Assembly: GCA_028691175.1 (NCBI GenBank)
Contig: JAQUZU010000013.1
Location: forward strand, 1-25,617
Direction of reading: 5' to 3'
Length of the DNA: 25,617 nucleotides
DNA from: Candidatus Kapaibacterium sp.
GTDB taxonomy: Bacteria; Bacteroidota; Ignavibacteria; Kapaibacteriales; UBA2268
The notes under the pieces were generated by a model, which saw only the letters and a list, made by a program, of their open reading frames with translations, made no database searches and was not told where the DNA came from. Below are positions 22,217-25,617 of the stretch, in pieces; position 1 is the first letter of the stretch; every line of letters starts with the position of its first letter. Made by a program: the position numbers and the translations under genes.

Positions 22217-22561
22217 TCAGACTGTCAATTTAATTTTTACTGTGTCGCCGATTGCTCCCGCGGTGAGTGCCGTTCCGGCAATGCACATTCCGGAGGCGTC
22301 ATTCACTACCTTGCCCAGCAAACCGGGATAAACTATATCGCCTACGTGTATCACGGTTCCGGCTTCTAAAAGTACTGTTCCGGCAGCGATGATGCCCATT
22401 GTATCGCCTGCTGCCCAGGCGATTTCGCTTACTCCGACCGGATAAGCATCTATGCCGCAGATCCCGCCGTCGGCTTTTACAAAACGCTTCGCCGGAATTG
22501 CTTCCGTCGCTTTTAGTGTCAGATAATATAGCGGATTATAGGTTTCTTTTAATTTTATCAT
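22217..22561 (-). CDS. Capsid cement/decoration protein, DUF2190-like
   Basis: The 114-aa product has the small-beta pattern of capsid cement proteins: LTLKATEAIPAKRFVKADGG, then YPVGVSEIAWAAGDTMGIIA, AGTVIHVGDIVYPGLLGKVV and GTALTAGAIGDTVKIKL. DUF2190-type proteins stabilise capsids and are usually next to the major capsid gene, as here. The gene has GAAAGGG upstream and is 68 bp from the capsid gene stop. Confidence 0.65.
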   Translation of the reverse strand: MIKLKETYNPLYYLTLKATEAIPAKRFVKADGGICGIDAYPVGVSEIAWAAGDTMGIIAAGTVLLEAGTVIHVGDIVYPGLLGKVVNDASGMCIAGTALTAGAIGDTVKIKLTV

Positions 22562-22629
22562 TTTATTTCCCTTTCTGATTATTTAATGAACTAATATTTA
22601 TTTGATTTACATTTTTGCAGATATTGATT

Positions 22630-23535
22630 TTATTCCTGCGTGGTGATCAAATACGCTGCGCTTGGTGCAGTGATTTTCCAGCAGAAATTATCCGTACAGC
22701 GAATAACTTTTACTTTGCCGCCGTTTTCGTAATAAGTATCGATTTCCGGCATTCCGGACATTTGGAAAATATACCCGAAACTCGGGTTATATTCGTTCGA
22801 ATATTTTTCGTTATCTACATATAATAGAAGTATGTTATCGCCCCAGAGGTCGCTAAGCCCGGAGCCGTCCGGCGAATATACTGCGTCCGGAACGACTATA
22901 TTTTCCAGCCTGAGGCGCGCTTTCAGCGTGTCGATTATCGGGAGAATCATTCCCTGATTTTCGACTGACGGCACTGCATTTTCGGCGCTCAGGAGGATTT
23001 CCAGGAGCGAATTGCTCAAAATCATCGTGTTCGGTCGTCTTCCGATATTTGAGCGCATTGCTTCGATTCCGGTCTTGATTACGTCGATTGTCAGGTCTTC
23101 GCTTGTCGTCGCAGTCAGTTGATTTTGCTCGTAGTTAGCGGTGTTTTGCAGGCACTCGGCGATTTCTCTTTCGCGATTAAGCGCCAGCGCGTCGCGCAAA
23201 TCTTTCGTGATTTTCTGCTCATATCTCGCAATGTCCGCCGCCTCGCCGCTCTCAAGATAATCGAGTGCCATTTCAATGTCGTGCTCCTGCGTTTCGTAGG
23301 TTTCGAGCGTGTAGCCGGTCGAATTTACTCGATTCGAATCCGCACGGATTGCGCGCGCCGTGTTATGCAGTACAAATGCGTCTTTGCCGAAAACCGGATA
23401 TTTCCCCTTCATTTTATTTACGGAGATGATCGGAAAGATTTTTTCCGAGAGAAACATTTCGCTCGTGTAATTTTGTGCTATTGTCGATAATACCGGATCG
23501 ACCATTCTGAGTTCGTTTAATCTTTGTGATGACAT
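22630..23535 (-). CDS. Phage major capsid protein
   Basis: The 301-aa product is of the size and type of HK97-fold capsid proteins of siphophages and Mu-like phages. It starts MSSQRLNELRMVDPVLSTIA and has an extended N-terminal region, an E-loop-like region around residues 40-85, and a central domain with the helix DLRDALALNREREIAECLQN. NIGRRPNTMILSNSLLEIL and DLWGDNILLLYVDNEKYSNE fall in the peripheral domain; such blocks occur in capsid proteins of this group. It lies between the protease/scaffold and the cement genes, which is the expected order. Confidence 0.8.
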   Translation of the reverse strand: MSSQRLNELRMVDPVLSTIAQNYTSEMFLSEKIFPIISVNKMKGKYPVFGKDAFVLHNTARAIRADSNRVNSTGYTLETYETQEHDIEMALDYLESGEAADIARYEQKITKDLRDALALNREREIAECLQNTANYEQNQLTATTSEDLTIDVIKTGIEAMRSNIGRRPNTMILSNSLLEILLSAENAVPSVENQGMILPIIDTLKARLRLENIVVPDAVYSPDGSGLSDLWGDNILLLYVDNEKYSNEYNPSFGYIFQMSGMPEIDTYYENGGKVKVIRCTDNFCWKITAPSAAYLITTQE

Positions 23536-23627
23536 ATTTTTCCCTTTCTTTTGATGAATATTTTTGTTTTAATCGAATTTTAATATATTTGCATTCTTCA
23601 TTTACTAAATAATTCGCCATTTATGAA

Positions 23628-24473
23628 TTACTTGCTTGCAATTATTGCGGCTTCCTCGTATGAAATCGTGGGATTCAGCTTCATGTAATCGAGGACTTTT
23701 TTGTGTAATTGGCGGCGTTCCGGGTCGCATTTCTTGCCCTCGAAAGTCTCCGCTTCGGGCGCCGCGAAGTTTGCCGGCGCGAGTGTCTGCAGAATTTCGC
23801 TCGACGCAAATTCGGAAATCATCGATTTTACGAGCGCCGAATTTTTGTCGTTGCCGGCGGCACGGTCTGCGTGAAATGCCATCTCGAGTATTTCCGGAAA
23901 TGACTTTGCGAGACTTTTCGCGAGGCGTTCGTCGCCGAGGCGCGCGCTTTTTTCTGCTACAAATTCACGAAATTCGCTCATACGCTGATTTTTTTCGAGT
24001 TCCGCAATTCGATTTTGTGCCGCTTTGAGTTTTTTCTCGAGTGCCGCCGCGGAGTTCGATTCGCCAAATTTTTCGATATTATACTCCGGCTCCGAAAATT
24101 CCGCCGTTGCCAGCCCGGCGACCGCCGGAGTTGCTGCCCCGAGAAATCCGATATGCCGCAGCATGTTATCGCCGAAAAGCGAAATCGACACGCGGCGATA
24201 GCGTCCGTCGTGCAGTTCGCGCCCGAATTCCTCGTCGAGGTCGGCGATTTTCGCAATTAGTTTGTCGTCGCGGCACTTGAGATACTGCGTCCAGCCGAGC
24301 GCCGGAGCGTCCGTCTGCGGATGTCCCTTCACAACCGGCGCCATCGCGGAGCGGTCTTTTGCCACTCGCGAGTTATAAATTTCGGCGATTTCCGCCAAGT
24401 CCGCCTCGGAATAGGTGCGTTCGCGCCCCGCCGAGTCCGTAATTTTTCCTGTTCTAAAAACTTCTACTTCCAT
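23628..24473 (-). CDS. Mu-I-like head maturation protease and scaffold protein
   Basis: In Mu and related phages gpI is a protease that also provides the scaffold of the prohead. The 281-aa product has an N-terminal domain with APVVKGHPQTDAPALGWTQY (from 45), LHDGRYRRVSISLF (88-100) and LRHIGFLGAATPAVAGL (105-121), the pattern of this protease family. H51 and S96 are candidate catalytic residues. A coiled coil (about 140-165) and a helical C-terminal part follow, fitting a scaffold. GGAGG lies 4 bp before the ATG. It is the first gene of the phage block. Confidence 0.75.
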   Translation of the reverse strand: MEVEVFRTGKITDSAGRERTYSEADLAEIAEIYNSRVAKDRSAMAPVVKGHPQTDAPALGWTQYLKCRDDKLIAKIADLDEEFGRELHDGRYRRVSISLFGDNMLRHIGFLGAATPAVAGLATAEFSEPEYNIEKFGESNSAAALEKKLKAAQNRIAELEKNQRMSEFREFVAEKSARLGDERLAKSLAKSFPEILEMAFHADRAAGNDKNSALVKSMISEFASSEILQTLAPANFAAPEAETFEGKKCDPERRQLHKKVLDYMKLNPTISYEEAAIIASK

Positions 24474-24509
24474 ATTGCCTCCGATATTTGTTTATAAATG
24501 TGTATTTTT

Positions 24510-24526
24510 CCGGCTCGTGCAGCCGG
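24510..24526 (-). promoter_or_regulatory. Leader hairpin B of the phage transcript
   Basis: CCGGCT and AGCCGG form a perfect 6-bp stem around CGTGC, 37 bp before the protease/scaffold ATG. It is not followed by a T-run on the minus strand, so it is not a terminator. A role in mRNA stability or translation is possible. Confidence 0.4.
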
Positions 24527-24557
24527 TTTAGAAATTTTCTGATTGTCAAAGATCGCC

Positions 24558-24575
24558 CCGTTTTGCGTTAAACGG
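24558..24575 (-). promoter_or_regulatory. Leader hairpin A at the 5' end of the phage transcript
   Basis: CCGTTT and AAACGG are inverted with a 6-bp spacer and start just after the promoter's TAATTTTG box, at about the expected start of transcription. It could be a stabilising 5' stem-loop in RNA or an operator in DNA. Confidence 0.4.
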
Positions 24576-24580
24576 TAATA

Positions 24581-24611
24581 CAAAATTACGGCAGGAAGGT
24601 GCGTACCACAA
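24581..24611 (-). promoter_or_regulatory. Candidate promoter of the phage block
   Basis: TTG at 24609-24611 and TAATTTTG at 24581-24588 on the minus strand are 20 bp apart, exactly as in the two rpsL promoters. Transcription would start near 24575 and give a leader of about 100 nt. It looks like a host primary-sigma promoter, not a phage-specific late promoter. Confidence 0.65.
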
Positions 24612-24664
24612 TTAAACCGTCCGAAGAGTTTCCAAATATCGTCCAAAAATCCTCCGAAAAGTTT

Positions 24665-24693
24665 TTGCATTTTCGCAATAATTGCAATATTAT
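24665..24693 (+). promoter_or_regulatory. Possible promoter of the FKBP gene
   Basis: TTGCAT (24665-24670) and TATTAT (24688-24693) are 17 bp apart on the plus strand, 57 bp before the FKBP ATG. This resembles the general sigma-70 pattern rather than TAnnTTTG, so it is only a suggestion. Confidence 0.3.
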
Positions 24694-24749
24694 AAACTGC
24701 AATTCGTTTATTTATGATTAATTTATCCACTTATACCGGTAAAAAAACA

Positions 24750-25568
24750 ATGAGAAACAGCAAAAACATAATCCTTATTATATATAGCGCGGTCGCGATG
24801 ATCGCGTGCGGCGGACAATCCGACAAACCAGTAAAGCCCGCCCTCAACGCAAAAGGCGAGCAAACCAAAATCCCCGCGTTAGTCGACACAACGCAAATCG
24901 ACCAAATAACAGCAAAACCGACCGAATTCGGCGAGAAATTCAGTTATCTTCAGGGGCTTGAAATGGGCAAACAGATGAAAGAACTCGGATTTAAGCCGAG
25001 CATCGACTTTTTCGCGCTCGGCCTGCAGCACGCAATAGAAGGAAAAACAGATTACCTCTCGAAACAGGAACTTGCCGCCCTTCAGCAGGAAGTTATGACC
25101 ACTTCGCAGAAAAAACTCGACAATTTGATCGCGAAGAAGAAAAAAGATTTCGCCGCACAAGGCAAAAAAGCCAAAGCCGCGGGCGAAGCTTTCCTCGCGA
25201 AAAATCGCTCCGCGAAGGGCGTCCAGGTTACGCCGAGCGGCCTGCAATATCAAGTACTTAAGGACGGCTCCGGCAAAGACGCCGCCATCGGCGACGTTCT
25301 CCTCGTTAATATCAAAGGGCAATTTATCGACGGGACAGTCTTCGAGGACACTTTCGGCAAGCAGCCGATTCCGATGCGCCTCGACAAAAATATCATGCCC
25401 GCTTGGCGCGAGGCTCTCATGATGATGAGCGTCGGCAAACGCTTGCGCTTGTTCGTCCCGAGCGAACTCGCTTTCGGCAAGGACGGCGTTTTTCCGCAAA
25501 TTCCGCCATACACGGCGCTGATTTTTGAAATCGAAATCGTAGAAAATCGCGGACAGGCAAAGCAGTGA
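24750..25568 (+). CDS. FKBP-type peptidyl-prolyl cis-trans isomerase, lipoprotein
   Basis: Catalyses proline isomerisation or acts as a periplasmic chaperone. From the ATG at 24750 the 272-aa product begins with a lipoprotein signal, MRNSKNIILIIYSAVAMIAC, with C20 as the lipidated Cys. A more upstream ATG at 24714 would bury this signal. Residues about 60-150 form the helical FKBP N-terminal dimerisation domain (FSYLQGLEMGKQMKELG), as in FkpA and Mip. The FKBP domain is at about 158-266. It keeps W219 and F259, but the usual pocket residues Tyr, Asp and Tyr (FKBP12 Y26, D37, Y82) read I188, E199 and F242, so activity may be altered. No Shine-Dalgarno is seen; the leader is A-rich. Confidence 0.9.
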   Translation: MRNSKNIILIIYSAVAMIACGGQSDKPVKPALNAKGEQTKIPALVDTTQIDQITAKPTEFGEKFSYLQGLEMGKQMKELGFKPSIDFFALGLQHAIEGKTDYLSKQELAALQQEVMTTSQKKLDNLIAKKKKDFAAQGKKAKAAGEAFLAKNRSAKGVQVTPSGLQYQVLKDGSGKDAAIGDVLLVNIKGQFIDGTVFEDTFGKQPIPMRLDKNIMPAWREALMMMSVGKRLRLFVPSELAFGKDGVFPQIPPYTALIFEIEIVENRGQAKQ

Positions 25569-25617
25569 GTCTTTTTGAAGAAATTACGCGCCTCGACACC
25601 GAAGCAACTTGCGACGC
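25565..25617 (+). CDS. Start of an unidentified downstream gene (partial)
   Basis: A GTG at 25565-25567 overlaps the FKBP stop codon in the GTGA arrangement and opens a frame, MSLFEEITRLDTEATCDA, that runs to the window edge. Only about 17 codons are visible, so the product cannot be identified. The overlap suggests it is cotranscribed and translationally coupled with the FKBP gene. Confidence 0.45.
   Translation, partial: MSLFEEITRLDTEATCD

Larger units (their letters stand above)
18820..24473 (-). mobile_element. Phage-derived capsid-plus-lysis block (Mu-like head genes)
   Basis: Ten co-directional genes lie between the rpsL leader and the FKBP gene. They cover head formation (protease/scaffold, capsid, cement, gp36-like, portal) and lysis (holin-like, endolysin-like, spanin-like). 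The Mu-type families DUF935, Mu I and DUF1320 point to a Mu-like siphophage or myophage origin. No terminase, head-morphogenesis F protein, tail gene, transposase, integrase or repressor is seen. The portal comes last, whereas in Mu it precedes the protease and capsid. Most reading frames are intact, so this is not a heavily decayed remnant. No flanking target-site duplication could be identified by eye. Confidence 0.8.
24474..24749. other. Divergent intergenic region with phage promoter and leader
   Basis: No credible gene lies in these 276 bp. The stretch separates the leftward phage genes from the rightward FKBP gene. It holds a minus-strand promoter at 24581-24611, two perfect hairpins in the resulting leader (24558-24575 and 24510-24526), and a possible plus-strand promoter at 24665-24693. 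The plus-strand region around 24665-24687 also contains an inverted TTGCA/TGCAA pair. No phage repressor or antitermination gene is nearby. Confidence 0.7.

Noticed and set aside
23414..23620. Minus-strand 68-codon open frame over the start of the capsid gene
   Set aside because: It runs out of frame through the capsid gene; its protein has no family features, and the capsid reading is convincing.
23636..24280. Plus-strand frames opposite the protease/scaffold gene
   Set aside because: Arg-rich antisense shadows caused by the coding pattern of the minus-strand gene.
18820..24473. Complete Mu-like transposable prophage
   Set aside because: No transposase, Mor, terminase or tail genes and no end repeats were found; only head and lysis genes are present.
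24464..24730. Minus-strand 88-codon open frame upstream of the protease/scaffold gene
   Set aside because: It overlaps the phage promoter, both leader hairpins and the protease start, has no clear ribosome binding site and no recognisable product.
24714..24749. Upstream ATG for the FKBP gene
   Set aside because: It would add 12 residues before the lipoprotein signal and hide its N-terminus.
1..25617. CRISPR array, tRNA or rRNA genes
   Set aside because: No regular repeat-spacer pattern, and no cloverleaf or rRNA-like sequence was noticed on reading either strand; a tRNAscan-SE and Infernal run would be needed to exclude small RNAs.

Overview
The window holds most of the long ribosomal-protein supercluster of a bacterium (str, S10, spc and alpha operons), read on the minus strand from rpsL at about 18.5 kb down to a partial rplQ at the left edge. 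Upstream of it lies a compact phage-derived block on the same strand (18.8-24.5 kb), and at the right edge a plus-strand gene for an FKBP-type peptidyl-prolyl isomerase lipoprotein. The organism is most likely a member of the FCB group (Bacteroidota/Chlorobiota/Kapabacteria-like). Reasons: secY is followed directly by map and infA with no adk; L36 is a zinc-ligand-free form; and three minus-strand sites have the form TTG-N20-TAATTTTG, which fits the Bacteroidota housekeeping promoter (TTG / TAnnTTTG) rather than the E. coli one. A species cannot be named from sequence alone.

Region 1 (1-18514, minus strand): rpsL-rpsG-fusA-tuf-rpsJ-rplC-rplD-rplW-rplB-rpsS-rplV-rpsC-rplP-rpmC-rpsQ-rplN-rplX-rplE-rpsN-rpsH-rplF-rplR-rpsE-rpmD-rplO-secY-map-infA-rpmJ-rpsM-rpsK-rpoA-rplQ'. 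The genes are tightly packed and the order is canonical, except that rpsD (S4) is missing between rpsK and rpoA. Two candidate promoters lie in the 305-bp AT-rich gap upstream of rpsL. The EF-G gene encodes a divergent protein. Small-gene starts were corrected where the ribosome binding site or family length required it (rpsK, rplF, rplC); rpsL, rpsJ, rpsM and rplF start with GTG.

Region 2 (18820-24473, minus strand): ten genes. In transcription order they are a Mu-I-like protease/scaffold protein, major capsid protein, capsid cement protein, DUF1320/Mu gp36-like protein, holin-like membrane protein, secreted CHAP-like endolysin, a 114-aa unknown, a 59-aa fibre-motif protein, a spanin-like two-helix membrane protein, and a short DUF935/Mu gp29 portal. 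No terminase, tail, integrase, transposase or repressor gene is present. The block begins at a promoter of the same form as that of the ribosomal operon, has two apparent internal terminators, and shows no terminator before rpsL. It may be a decayed prophage or a retained capsid-plus-lysis unit, for example part of a gene-transfer-agent-like system; the sequence alone cannot decide.

Region 3 (24474-25617): a divergent intergenic region with the capsid promoter, two leader hairpins and a possible plus-strand promoter, then the FKBP lipoprotein gene and the first codons of an overlapping downstream gene. No tRNA, rRNA, CRISPR array or insertion sequence was seen.
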